Source: Octadecabacter algicola (GTDB lineage: Bacteria; Pseudomonadota; Alphaproteobacteria; Rhodobacterales; Rhodobacteraceae). Taken from it: a stretch of 64,000 bases of DNA. Below the pieces are notes generated by a model, which did no database searches, was not told the DNA's origin, and was given only the letters and a program-made list of their open reading frames with translations. The translations under genes were made by a program, and so were the position numbers. Of the stretch, positions 1 to 10,995 are shown in pieces. Location: positions 496,001 through 560,000 of the forward strand of contig NZ_JAKGAR010000001.1 in the NCBI RefSeq assembly GCF_021532625.1. The letters run 5' to 3'. Numbering within the stretch: the first letter of the stretch is position 1; each line of letters begins with the position of its first letter.

Positions 1-2
1 AC

Positions 3-3000
3 GCAGCGAACAGAACGGCGGTAGAAGCGCTCAATGTTGCCGATTACGCACTGAACGGTGCCAATGGCGCGGTTTCGCTGGCCCGCAAGGCGATCACCGA
101 CAAGGATGGGGCGATTGATGGTATTGAAAGCGCTCTGAATGGCGCAAAAGACGTTCTGGCAGATGTGGTCGCCGTTATCGACGATGTGGGGGATTGGCTT
201 GGCAATTTGGTGGGTGATGTCGCCTATTACGCCGAGCTTGCGACCTATGAATCGGCCAAAACTCTGGCCTACGGATATGCTTGGATTGATGACTCAGATT
301 ACAAATATTGGGTCAATAAAATAAGCACGTTGAAGTCACAGAAATCAGCCTACGACAAGGCCGTCGCGAGCCGATCCTCTAAACAAAGCGACGTAGACAA
401 ATTTGCCGACGATCTACGCAAGGCAAACATTGAATTAGACGCCCTTAAGGATGCCCTTGATGATACCTTTAACGACGCGACAAGGGCGTTTAACGTCGCG
501 CAGGACAAAGTAGATGACGCCCAAAAAGATTTGGACGATGCGCTGGACGATTGGCGGGTTGAAAACCAACGCTTAAATGACGCAATCGATGACGTTGCCG
601 ACAAGCTCAAGGAATATACAGATGCCGGTGGGGACGCCGCAAAAGCGGCTTTGGAAAAGGCAACTGACGATGCCTATACTGCATATTTCGACACCTATTA
701 TGAGCGTGAAGACGCCCTTAACGCGATGCGGGATGACGGGTTCTTCCTGAATGACAGACCCGACCTCGCGGACCTGGCCATCGCGACCGCTGACTTGGCC
801 GCGGCGCAGGCATTGGTGACGGCAAAAGATATCGAAATATTCGGAACTGAAGGCTATGCCGCAATTCTTGAACTCAGCCAAACTGCGTTCAACACTCTGA
901 CGGACAGCAATCTGAAAGCCGAAGTCGAGGTTAAGGTCGACTCTTACATGCAAGCGGGGTTGCTGATTGACTTCGCGATGGATGGCGGCTCCGTGGATAC
1001 CGACATCGATTTCATGCTCACATCGAATGCCGCCTATGACGTCGTCTCGAACACTTTCACAATCGCTCCGACGATTACGAATGATACGACGGGCGAAAGT
1101 ATCGCCTTTGAAACAGCCAGCCCGAATATCACCTTCTTTGCAGGACTTGCCTACAATGCCGGTGCGACATTTGAATTCCTGACGGACATTTACGCCAAGT
1201 TCGCAAGCATCGAGATCCTCGACTTCCCCGATGGAAATGCCCCAGCCACGTTCACCGAAACGGTTCAGTTGGATGGCATTGTACCGCTTATCGATTTCGA
1301 CAGCACCGATTTTGGACTGGAGTTCTCACCACCCGGATTTTTGGGCGATATCATCTCGTTTGAATTCAACTCTCCGTCTATCCAGACAGAAGGCAAAGAA
1401 ACTGATTTCGACGCGGCATTCTACGAAGACGTTACAGGAACCAGCCTCGACCAGATCGCTGAAGTTATCCTTGATCTGATCGACTTGCGTCTGGAATACG
1501 GTGAAGAGTTTAAGAAAATACTTGCAGAAAATGGTGCCTCAACGGAGCTGTTCGGGGATGACCTTGGAACTGCAATCGTTGACGCTCTCGAAGCGGTACT
1601 AGAAAGCATCGGTGGGGATTACGACGAAGACGGTGACGGCTATGTGCCGATCCTTGTCATCGAACAACGTTCAGATGGATCTCTTCTCCATATTAACTCG
1701 ATCTCTGATGACCTTTCCGGGCTTGATGACCCGAATAAGGGTGAATTTGGATTCTTTGTCGCCCAAGGTAAATCCGACAACATTTTCCAGGTTAATCTAG
1801 ACGTGGACCAACTGATTGCGACTGTCATCAACGTCGCATTGGGCAACACCCCTGAGAGCACCATTAACCCTCTCGATCTTAGCCTGAACTTGTTCGACCT
1901 ATTTGAAAGCAGTGACAAGAACGACGATGACAAAACCGAATCCGAAAAGGACGCGGACAAGGAAGAAACCAAGGAGGGCATCGATGCGATCAAGGAGTAC
2001 TTCAACCTTGAATTCGGTTTTGAGCTGGCCGATTTGGACATCCGTGCAGGTGCCGGATTCCGACAGGATTTTGCCCTTTCCATCGATGATGTCGCATACA
2101 CGGTTGTGTTTGAGGACGGCACGACGGGCGAGTTCTCAGCCAATGGCGCGGGCGAAATTGTATTCGAGGATGCCTCGGACCTTGTTGATACCAACAACAA
2201 CGGCCAGATCGACTATACGCTCGGCCTGACCCCGACGGCAGAATTCTTCAATGACACGGAAGTCGCATTGAATGTCGGCTACACGCTTGATCTGCTTAAG
2301 GCGCATCTCGATTTCACCGCCGGTTTGCCGTTCTTGGATGTCGGATATGAAACCAGCTTGTCCTTTGGTCCGCTTTTGCGGCTGGATGGCGAAGTTGATC
2401 TGTTGTCCATGGATGTGTTCGAGGATCGTTTCGGCTTCAATGCAGGCACTGCAGAAGTGGCCGGTAGCTTTGTCGTTGCCGAAGAAGCTGTGGTGGAAGG
2501 TACATCCGGCAGGGATGTTTTGGTCGGTGACGAGTTCGACAATAGGATTTCGGGAGAAGTTGGCAACGATGTGTTGATCGGTTTGGCTGGCCGTGATCAA
2601 TTGGACGGCGGGCTAGGAGACGACGTCCTGATTGGTGACGTTCTGCCGGTACATCATTTCGCGGACACAGCAGCGCAGATTTACCGGTTGTACCAAGCAA
2701 CTCTTGATCGCGCACCGGACGCCAACGGCCATCAGAACTGGACGACACGTCTGGCAACGGACGAAATCACACTCTTGCAGGCGGCCAATGGCTTCGTGAA
2801 TTCTGCCGAATTCCAAACCGCTTACGGCGATCTTGCGAATACTGATTTCGTTGAGTTGCTTTACGAAAACGTGCTGGATCGGGCGGCCGATGACACCGGA
2901 CTTGGGTCTTGGGTTGATCGCCTCGAAGGCGGGACATCTCGGGCTCAGGTCGTCCTTGGGTTCTCAAATAGTAAAGAATTCAAGAACAACACAAATGCGG

Positions 3001-3686
3001 ATGCAAATGAGTTCGCTCAAGGCAACACACAACAGATCTGGACGGACGATGTTTTCCGTCTGTATCAGGCCACGCTCAATCGTACGCCGGACTCCCTTGG
3101 TATGATGAATTGGTCTGAGAGACTCGGCTCGGGTGTTGATTACCTGGATGTTGCCAAAGGTTTTGTCGGTTCGCGTGAATTCCAGAAACGCTTTGGCGAT
3201 GATCTCAACAGCTCGGATTTCGTGGAACTGTTGTACCAGAACGTCCTCGGGCGGGAGGCGGATGTCGCTGGTCTAGCACGTTGGACCGGCGATCTCGACG
3301 ATGGGGCTGCACGGGTCGAGGTTGTGCAAGGCTTTGCACAATCCTCCGAATTCCGCTCCAAAACATCCGATCTACTTGAAGACTGGATGCGAAGCTCCGC
3401 CGCTGGTGACAAGTTGTCCGGAGGCATTGGTGACGACGTTAAGATTGGTGGGTTTGGGGCTGATATTTTTGTGTTTGAGAAACTGGACGTTGGAAACGAC
3501 ACCGTTATGGACCTCGAGGCTTGGGATACCATTGATATCTCCGATTTCGAGTTCAGCGAGCTCTCTGTGGCTCAGGCGGCTTTCTTTCAAGACAATGCAG
3601 ACGTGGTGTTCACGGCGGGTGACGTCAACGTGCTCTTCAAAGACGTCAGCCTTTCCATCTTTGACGAGGATATGTTGCTGATCTGA
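3..3686 (+). CDS. RTX/DUF4214 calcium-binding secreted protein, 5' end outside window
   Basis: The reading frame is open from the first full codon (position 3), so the N-terminus lies outside the window; 1,227 residues are visible. Residues about 113-220 are charged, Asp/Lys/Ala-rich and look like coiled coil. A long acidic beta-rich part follows, with EF-hand-like loops near residue 539 (DYDEDGDGY) and 730 (DTNNNGQID). RTX repeats (GxxGxD type) lie at about 833-880. Two DUF4214 domains (about 885-1000 and 1011-1126, each with a DFVELLY.NVL core) follow, then one more RTX repeat and a C-terminal tail ending in hydrophobic residues, as in type I secretion substrates. Known for the family: RTX repeats fold on binding calcium outside the cell, and DUF4214 occurs in surface or extracellular proteins. 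Adhesin or S-layer-like function is only inferred. No exporter genes are seen nearby. Confidence 0.9.
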   Translation, partial: AANRTAVEALNVADYALNGANGAVSLARKAITDKDGAIDGIESALNGAKDVLADVVAVIDDVGDWLGNLVGDVAYYAELATYESAKTLAYGYAWIDDSDYKYWVNKISTLKSQKSAYDKAVASRSSKQSDVDKFADDLRKANIELDALKDALDDTFNDATRAFNVAQDKVDDAQKDLDDALDDWRVENQRLNDAIDDVADKLKEYTDAGGDAAKAALEKATDDAYTAYFDTYYEREDALNAMRDDGFFLNDRPDLADLAIATADLAAAQALVTAKDIEIFGTEGYAAILELSQTAFNTLTDSNLKAEVEVKVDSYMQAGLLIDFAMDGGSVDTDIDFMLTSNAAYDVVSNTFTIAPTITNDTTGESIAFETASPNITFFAGLAYNAGATFEFLTDIYAKFASIEILDFPDGNAPATFTETVQLDGIVPLIDFDSTDFGLEFSPPGFLGDIISFEFNSPSIQTEGKETDFDAAFYEDVTGTSLDQIAEVILDLIDLRLEYGEEFKKILAENGASTELFGDDLGTAIVDALEAVLESIGGDYDEDGDGYVPILVIEQRSDGSLLHINSISDDLSGLDDPNKGEFGFFVAQGKSDNIFQVNLDVDQLIATVINVALGNTPESTINPLDLSLNLFDLFESSDKNDDDKTESEKDADKEETKEGIDAIKEYFNLEFGFELADLDIRAGAGFRQDFALSIDDVAYTVVFEDGTTGEFSANGAGEIVFEDASDLVDTNNNGQIDYTLGLTPTAEFFNDTEVALNVGYTLDLLKAHLDFTAGLPFLDVGYETSLSFGPLLRLDGEVDLLSMDVFEDRFGFNAGTAEVAGSFVVAEEAVVEGTSGRDVLVGDEFDNRISGEVGNDVLIGLAGRDQLDGGLGDDVLIGDVLPVHHFADTAAQIYRLYQATLDRAPDANGHQNWTTRLATDEITLLQAANGFVNSAEFQTAYGDLANTDFVELLYENVLDRAADDTGLGSWVDRLEGGTSRAQVVLGFSNSKEFKNNTNADANEFAQGNTQQIWTDDVFRLYQATLNRTPDSLGMMNWSERLGSGVDYLDVAKGFVGSREFQKRFGDDLNSSDFVELLYQNVLGREADVAGLARWTGDLDDGAARVEVVQGFAQSSEFRSKTSDLLEDWMRSSAAGDKLSGGIGDDVKIGGFGADIFVFEKLDVGNDTVMDLEAWDTIDISDFEFSELSVAQAAFFQDNADVVFTAGDVNVLFKDVSLSIFDEDMLLI

Positions 3687-3708
3687 TCCACAGGTCGGCC
3701 CGCGGCGT

Positions 3709-4128
3709 TTAGGGAATGTCGAAGTCCGGTTCGGCGAGGATAAAGCCCTCAAACGAAAATCCTGGGCTCACGGTGCAACTCACCAACGTCCAATCGCCAG
3801 TTGTGCGGGCTGCTTGCCACGCATCTTTTGGTACGATCGCTTGTGGGCGTTCACCTGAGCTGATGTCGGGTCCAAGTCGGGTTTCGGTCTTTGGCCCATT
3901 GTCCGTTTGGGACATACTAAGAACAAGAGGTGCGCCCGCATGGTAAAGCCAGATTTCAACCGCATCGACACGGTGCCAATGACTGGTCTCGCCGTTCTTT
4001 AGCAGAAAATAGATACAGGTTCCGGACGGGCGGCCGTCTGATGTTTCGTCCACCCACGTTTGGCGAAAATAGCCGCCTTCGGGGTGCGGCGAGAGGTCGA
4101 GGGCGGTAATGATTTCATCTGCGGTCAT
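3709..4128 (-). CDS. Cupin, DUF985 family
   Basis: 139 residues covering one small cupin of the DUF985 (cupin_5) family. Visible family signatures are HPEGGYFRQTW near the N-terminus, TCIYFLL, and SHWHRVDAVEIWLYHAG, where the two histidines and glutamate would form the metal- or ligand-binding pocket, then the closing strand VSPGFSFEGFILA. Length matches a single-domain family member. It starts with ATG and converges on the RTX gene, whose stop is 22 bases away. The family has no agreed reaction; sugar or nucleotide-sugar binding has been suggested for relatives. The substrate here is unknown. Confidence 0.85.
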   Translation of the reverse strand: MTADEIITALDLSPHPEGGYFRQTWVDETSDGRPSGTCIYFLLKNGETSHWHRVDAVEIWLYHAGAPLVLSMSQTDNGPKTETRLGPDISSGERPQAIVPKDAWQAARTTGDWTLVSCTVSPGFSFEGFILAEPDFDIP

Positions 4129-4174
4129 AGGGGCAGGCTAGGCGGGTTCGCTCGGTAGGCCAAGGGCTGCGTAC

Positions 4175-4205
4175 AAAAAAGGCCCCCGCAATCTGCGAGG
4201 GCCTT
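4175..4205 (-). terminator. Intrinsic terminator of eno
   Basis: Read on the minus strand, AAGGCCCTCGCA and TGCGGGGGCCTT flank a GAT loop (one G:U pair) and run straight into a T6 tract, starting about 20 bases after the eno stop codon. This is a classical rho-independent terminator in the right orientation for eno. Confidence 0.9.
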
Positions 4206-4224
4206 GTGTCTTAAGTGTCGCGAC

Positions 4225-6451
<2,227 letters not shown>

Positions 6452-6452
<1 letters not shown>

Positions 6453-7168
6453 CAGGACTTCAACCTGATTTGTAGATGGGTTCCAACTTGCTTGGTCTCG
6501 ATGCCATTGAGCATTTTGACGAGCGAAGACAGTTTGGCATGACCATAGCTGCGCGGATCAAAGTCGGGATGAAGGGCGTTTATTCGGCTGCCGACTGTTG
6601 AAAGTGGGTACCATCCGTCTTGGCTGTCGATCTTACCGATAGCCGCTTTGAATAAAGGTAGAGCCTTTACTGGTGGAGGAAGGTGCTTTTTGGACTCCGT
6701 GGATTGATCATCGCCGTCACTCGTAGGGACAGCGATAATGTTCTCAATGAGTATAAAACGATTGCAAACATTTCGAAGTGACTTTGGTGTCTTTGCTTCT
6801 CCTATTCCGATCACTTCTTGGCCGTCTTCCCGAAGTCGGTTGGCCAATGCCGTGAAATCGCTATCCGAAGACACCAAAACAAAGCCGTCAAAACGTCCGC
6901 CATGCAGGATATCCATGGCGTCAATAACTAGGCCAATATCACTTGCGTTTTTTTGTTTCGTGTTTGCTGTTTCCTGTCGGGCGACAAGACCTAGTTCTGG
7001 GATGACTTTTGACCAGCCATTTAGTCCATCGGATGACCAATCACCGTATACCCTGCGCAATGCGGGTTCTCCAATTTCGCTGACTTCCTTCAAAATCGCA
7101 TCAGCATGTTTGGGATTAACATTGTCGGCGTCGATCAAGACCGCCAATAGCTTACGTTTGCTAGACAT
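6452..7168 (-). CDS. NYN-domain (PIN-like) RNase with C-terminal LOTUS/OST-HTH domain
   Basis: 238 residues from the chosen ATG at 7168. The N-terminal half is an NYN domain: LLAVLIDADN supplies the first catalytic aspartates, QKNASDIGLVIDAMDIL the middle acidic patch, and FVLVSSDSDFTALANRLRE the third motif. After a linker, residues about 165-235 form an OST-HTH/LOTUS-type winged helix (DGWYPLSTVG, FDPRSYGHAKLSSLVKML). NYN proteins are metal-dependent RNases and LOTUS domains bind RNA; the target is unknown. The ATG at 7168 overlaps the fur stop by 8 bases (ATGTCTAG), which suggests coupling; upstream in-frame starts would lengthen the overlap. The DMT transporter gene overlaps its end. Confidence 0.9.
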
Positions 7169-7583
7169 CCATGTTCCCATCTTTTTTAACACCGTACAGC
7201 TCTAAACGGTGGCCGCGCAGTTCATAGCCGAGCTTGTCGGCGATCTTTTCTTGTAGGGCTTCGATTTCAGCGTCAATGAACTCGATCACTTCGCCTGATT
7301 GAAGATCGATCAGGTGGTCATGGTGGTCGCGGTCGGCTGTTTCATATCGGGCACGTCCGTCGCCGAAGTCATGTTTGTCGAGGATGCCGGATTCTTCAAG
7401 CAGTTTGACCGTGCGGTAGACCGTTGCCAAAGAAATCCGCGGGTCAGCATTCGAGGCACGCGCGAACAGCTCTTCCACGTCTGGATGATCGTCAGCTGCC
7501 TCTAAGACGCTCGCGATCGTGCGGCGTTGTTCGGTAAGGCGCAGGCCCTTGGCCTCGCAACGTGAAAGAATGGTGTCTGGCAT
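7161..7583 (-). CDS. fur: Fur/Mur-family metalloregulator
   Basis: 140 residues with an N-terminal winged helix (LRLTEQRRTIASVL, ISLATVYRTVKLLEE) and a C-terminal metal-binding dimerisation domain. HHDH at residues 87-90 is the family metal signature. The two CxxC pairs of structural-zinc Fur proteins are missing, as in the Fur/Mur proteins of Rhodobacterales that respond to manganese or iron; the sequence does not look like Irr. The ATG at 7583 was chosen because the family begins at MPDTILSRCEAKGLRLT; 33 upstream in-frame residues look non-coding. It heads an operon with the NYN nuclease and DMT transporter. Whether it senses manganese or iron cannot be decided here. Confidence 0.93.
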   Translation of the reverse strand: MPDTILSRCEAKGLRLTEQRRTIASVLEAADDHPDVEELFARASNADPRISLATVYRTVKLLEESGILDKHDFGDGRARYETADRDHHDHLIDLQSGEVIEFIDAEIEALQEKIADKLGYELRGHRLELYGVKKDGNMDV

Positions 7584-7657
7584 GTCGGCCTCACGGGTAT
7601 TGATGTGATAAGAACCTGTTACGCCATCGTTCTGGCAGGGGCCAGTGCTGTGATGGG

Positions 7658-8425
7658 CTAGGGCGCGCGTAATCGAACCCATGTGCCGCCAAGGGGACGC
7701 AGGGCCGCACCCGTTCCAAGCTTGAACCGAGCCAGCCCTGCGGCGCGGTCTGTGTCAACGGTGCCAAGGTCGAAATCCTCATGGCCAAGCGCGGCTAACC
7801 GTTTGGCGGCTGCCCATAACACGGCGCGCGGAGCCTGTAAGGCTTGGCCCGTTGGGATGGACCATGCCGTTTGATAGGTCGCCGTTTGCCCATGACGCAA
7901 GATCAGACAGGCGGCACAGAGAGTGCCACGGTCATAGGCCTCAAACAGCAGTGCATTGTTGGGGTTTATCTGGGCAAACGTTGACAACAAGAAGGTCGGA
8001 TAGGCGCGGTAACAGCGTTTGCGGGCCAATGTTTCGGCGGCGGCAAACATCGGATGTGCGCTGCCGTCCCAAATGGTTTCACGGATCCGCAGGCCGTTGC
8101 GCTCTGCTTTTACCAATCGGTTGCGCCACTTTCCGGACATGCCCGCCCGAAGGTCACCGCGCGTGAGGTCCCATTGTGCGATATGGGCCGATGTCATGAT
8201 CTGACGAAACCCAGCGGCGCGATAGGGAATTTTACAAGGCGTTTCGCCATTCAGGATTTGCACGGGGCCATCCGCGACATCGTCAGGGACTGCACGCGAG
8301 GCGAACATCACGCGACCAAACCGTGAAAATCTACGGCGTAGGATGACAGGGGCTACCGATGCGATATCTGCGCCGTAAGCTGCCAAAGCGCGGGCAAATT
8401 CGGGGGATTGTTGCAGGGCTGTCAT
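7658..8425 (-). CDS. FemAB/GNAT-like acyltransferase
   Basis: 255 residues with a GNAT/FemAB-like fold. The middle carries GKWRNRLVKAERNGLRIRE, typical of FemAB-like proteins, followed by an acetyltransferase-like core (ALLFEAYDRGTLCAACLILRHG) and a C-terminal AAKRLAALGHEDFDLGTVD segment resembling the final FemAB motif (lg...fDlG). FemAB relatives transfer amino acids or acyl groups; the acceptor here is unknown. It lies 74 bases upstream of fur on the same strand and diverges from a 36-codon ORF across a 12-bp inverted repeat, which suggests a regulated divergent promoter. Confidence 0.8.
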   Translation of the reverse strand: MTALQQSPEFARALAAYGADIASVAPVILRRRFSRFGRVMFASRAVPDDVADGPVQILNGETPCKIPYRAAGFRQIMTSAHIAQWDLTRGDLRAGMSGKWRNRLVKAERNGLRIRETIWDGSAHPMFAAAETLARKRCYRAYPTFLLSTFAQINPNNALLFEAYDRGTLCAACLILRHGQTATYQTAWSIPTGQALQAPRAVLWAAAKRLAALGHEDFDLGTVDTDRAAGLARFKLGTGAALRPLGGTWVRLRAP

Positions 8426-8430
8426 AAGCG

Positions 8431-8467
8431 CAATTAACGCGCCCTTTACCTAACAGCGCGTTAATTG
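8431..8467. repeat. 12-bp perfect inverted repeat in a divergent promoter region
   Basis: CAATTAACGCGC (8431-8442) and GCGCGTTAATTG (8456-8467) are perfect inverted copies separated by 13 bases. The repeat fills the space between the start of the FemAB/GNAT-like gene (8425) and the small ORF at 8472. It could be a dimeric operator or, on the plus strand, a hairpin directly before the small ORF start. Confidence 0.7.
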
Positions 8468-8471
8468 GGGC

Positions 8472-8582
8472 ATGAAACATCTGCCCGATATCCCCGCACC
8501 CCGACTGACACCGCTCGCGATTGCGGTGGTGGCGCTTGTCATCGCGCTGATTGGGGGCGGCGTTTTGGCGGTGTTAACCTAG
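8472..8582 (+). CDS. Possible small single-span membrane protein (36 aa)
   Basis: ATG AAA CAT to TAG gives 36 residues: a short polar proline-containing N-terminus, one strongly hydrophobic helix (about residues 15-35, [15 protein letters not shown]) and a threonine end. A GGGG run lies just before the start. The last 9 bases overlap the 3' end of tyrS on the other strand. The shape fits a small membrane protein, but it is too short for statistical support and no homologue is recognised. Confidence 0.4.
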   Translation: MKHLPDIPAPRLTPLAIAVVALVIALIGGGVLAVLT

Positions 8583-9824
8583 TGTCACCAGCGCGTGGCG
8601 TTTCTTACCCGCACTCAGTTTAACGGGGGTCGACAGATCATCGGCGCTGACCATAAGGCCTGCGTTGTCCAATGTTTCGTCGTTCATCTTGGCACCGCCC
8701 TCGGAAATTAGGCGCTTTGCCTCTTTGCCGCTACCAGCAAGGCCGGATTTCACGATCAACTGGACGATAGAGATGCCATCCGACACGTCAGCCGCATCCA
8801 AGGTCAACGTTGGCAAATCGTCCCCAACGCCGCCTTTTTCAAAGACTTCCTTTGACGTTTGTGCAGCCGCATCAGCAGCCTCGCGACCATGCAGTAGCGC
8901 GGTCACTTCATTGGCCAAAACGATCTTGGCATCGTTGATCTCGGAGCCTTCAAGCGCACCCAGACGATCACATTCCTCAACCGGAAGTTCGGTGTAGAGT
9001 TTCAAGAAACGACCGACATCCGCGTCTGTCGTATTCCGCCAGAACTGCCAGAACTCATATGGGCTGAGCATGTCAGGGTTCAGCCAGATCGCACCAGACA
9101 GGGATTTGCCCATCTTTTTGCCGTCACTGGTGGTTAACAACGGTGACGTCAGGCCATAAATCTCGTGATCCAGCACACGGCGCGTCAGGTCGATCCCGTT
9201 GACGATGTTGCCCCATTGGTCAGACCCGCCCATCTGCAACAGGCAACCATAGCGGCGGTTCAGTTCCAAAAAGTCATAGGCCTGAAGGATCATGTAGTTG
9301 AACTCAAGAAAGCTTAGGCTTTGTTCACGATCCAAACGCGATTTGACTGACTCGAAAGACAACATGCGGTTGACCGAGAAATGCTTGCCGATGTCGCGCA
9401 AGAAATCGAGGTAGTTCAGATCGTCCAACCATTCAGCATTGTTCAGCATCAACGCAGGCGTGTCGGCTTTGTCGTAATCGATATAGGCGGCAAAAACCTT
9501 TTTGATGCCCGCGATGTTTTCGTCGATCATGTCTGGCGTCAGCAGGGGGCGCTCATCCGCGCGAAAGGATGGATCGCCGACTTTTGTTGTACCGCCACCC
9601 ATCAGCGTGATCGGTTGGTGGCCTGTCTTTTGCAGCCAACGCAGCATCATGATTTGGATCAGCGACCCAACGTGCAGGGATTTCGCCGTTGCATCAAAAC
9701 CGATATAGGCCGGAACCACGCCTGCCGCGAAAGCGTCATCCAAGCCCTGATAATCTGTGCAATCGGCGAGAAAGCCGCGCTCGATCATGATACGGATGAA
9801 ATCGGATTTGGGATGGTAGGTCAT
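8574..9824 (-). CDS. tyrS: Tyrosyl-tRNA synthetase
   Basis: Charges tRNA-Tyr with tyrosine in the cytoplasm. At 416 residues it has the typical length of the bacterial TyrS class with an S4 domain. Class I motifs are visible: HVGS in place of HIGH ([12 protein letters not shown]), [12 protein letters not shown] lining the tyrosine pocket, and KMGKS ([17 protein letters not shown]) as KMSKS. The C-terminal 60 residues form an S4 RNA-binding domain ([20 protein letters not shown]). It starts with ATG and diverges from anmK across 61 bases. Confidence 0.97.
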   Translation of the reverse strand: MTYHPKSDFIRIMIERGFLADCTDYQGLDDAFAAGVVPAYIGFDATAKSLHVGSLIQIMMLRWLQKTGHQPITLMGGGTTKVGDPSFRADERPLLTPDMIDENIAGIKKVFAAYIDYDKADTPALMLNNAEWLDDLNYLDFLRDIGKHFSVNRMLSFESVKSRLDREQSLSFLEFNYMILQAYDFLELNRRYGCLLQMGGSDQWGNIVNGIDLTRRVLDHEIYGLTSPLLTTSDGKKMGKSLSGAIWLNPDMLSPYEFWQFWRNTTDADVGRFLKLYTELPVEECDRLGALEGSEINDAKIVLANEVTALLHGREAADAAAQTSKEVFEKGGVGDDLPTLTLDAADVSDGISIVQLIVKSGLAGSGKEAKRLISEGGAKMNDETLDNAGLMVSADDLSTPVKLSAGKKRHALVTLG

Positions 9825-9885
9825 AGTTAGTTCCTGCTAGCGTTCACTGCAGTCTATAGGGTCCGTTCGGGCAGAGGGAAAGAGC

Positions 9886-10995
9886 ATGTTGAAAGATCAG
9901 CAGGTCCGTGTCGTTGGGGCCATGTCTGGCACGTCGCTAGACGGTGTGGATGCCGCCGAGATCGTGACCGATGGCCATCGCATTATTGAATTCAAGGACA
10001 GCGCGTTTCTGCCATATACCAATGCTCAACAAAATGTGCTGCGAGCAGCGCTTGGGAAATGGGCCGAAGATGATATCGCCGATGCGTCTGAGCTTGTTGA
10101 GACTGTTCATGCGCAGGTGCTTTCAGGTTTTGAGAAGGCGGATCTGGTCGGATTTCACGGGCAAACTTTGGCCCATGATCCCCAAGGACTGTTAGGGGCA
10201 CCACGCACCCACCAAACGGGCGATGGCGCAATTTTAGCCGAGGTACTGGGCAAACCCGTCGTGTGGGATTTTCGCACTGCGGATGTTCAAATGGGCGGCG
10301 AAGGAGCACCCCTTGCACCATTCTACCACTTCGCGCTCGCTAAAAAGATGGATGCCAAAACGCCGATCGCGATCCTTAATCTGGGTGGAGTGGGGAACGT
10401 CACATGGATTGATCCCAGCCTTCCGCATCCTGACAGCGACGGCGCGTTGTTGGCGTTTGACACCGGGCCCGCCAATGCGCCGATCAATGACTTGATGCAG
10501 ACGCGGCTTGGTCAAGCATATGATAAAGATGGTGAAATTGCTGCGAAGGGCACTGTTAATCAAGCCATTGTTGATGACTTTTTGAACCATTCATATTTCT
10601 ACCGAATGCCACCAAAGTCCCTTGACCGCGACGCATTCGTTGGGCTGGTTGCTGCTGTCGAGGCCCTGTCAGACGCGGACGCCGCCGCGACATTGACGAT
10701 GGCTTGTGCGGCTTCTGTTGCCCGCGGTATGAAATCTTGCCCCAATCCCCCAGACCGGATCTATGTCACAGGCGGCGGGCGCAAAAATCCGGTATTGATG
10801 GCAATGCTATCGGAGGTTTGTTCTGCTCTTGTCGTGCCAATTGAAGACGCAGGGTTCGATGGTGATATGCTCGAAGCGCAGGCTTTTGCGTACTTGGCGG
10901 TTCGGGTCGCGAAAGGTCTGCCGACGTCGGCCCCAGGCACGACAGGCGTTGCGGCAGCCGTAGGTGGCGGAACGCTGTCGCGCCCATCAATCTGA
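9886..10995 (+). CDS. anmK: Anhydro-N-acetylmuramic acid kinase
   Basis: Phosphorylates and opens 1,6-anhydro-MurNAc released by lytic transglycosylases, returning it to peptidoglycan recycling. 369 residues is the normal length. The family ATPase motifs are present: [14 protein letters not shown] (phosphate 1), [40 protein letters not shown], and [13 protein letters not shown] near the C-terminus. ATG start with AGGGAAAGAGC upstream. Its end overlaps by 9 bases the 3' end of the convergent sulfotransferase/GT90 gene. The recycling partners MurQ and NagZ are not in this window. Confidence 0.95.
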   Translation: MLKDQQVRVVGAMSGTSLDGVDAAEIVTDGHRIIEFKDSAFLPYTNAQQNVLRAALGKWAEDDIADASELVETVHAQVLSGFEKADLVGFHGQTLAHDPQGLLGAPRTHQTGDGAILAEVLGKPVVWDFRTADVQMGGEGAPLAPFYHFALAKKMDAKTPIAILNLGGVGNVTWIDPSLPHPDSDGALLAFDTGPANAPINDLMQTRLGQAYDKDGEIAAKGTVNQAIVDDFLNHSYFYRMPPKSLDRDAFVGLVAAVEALSDADAAATLTMACAASVARGMKSCPNPPDRIYVTGGGRKNPVLMAMLSEVCSALVVPIEDAGFDGDMLEAQAFAYLAVRVAKGLPTSAPGTTGVAAAVGGGTLSRPSI

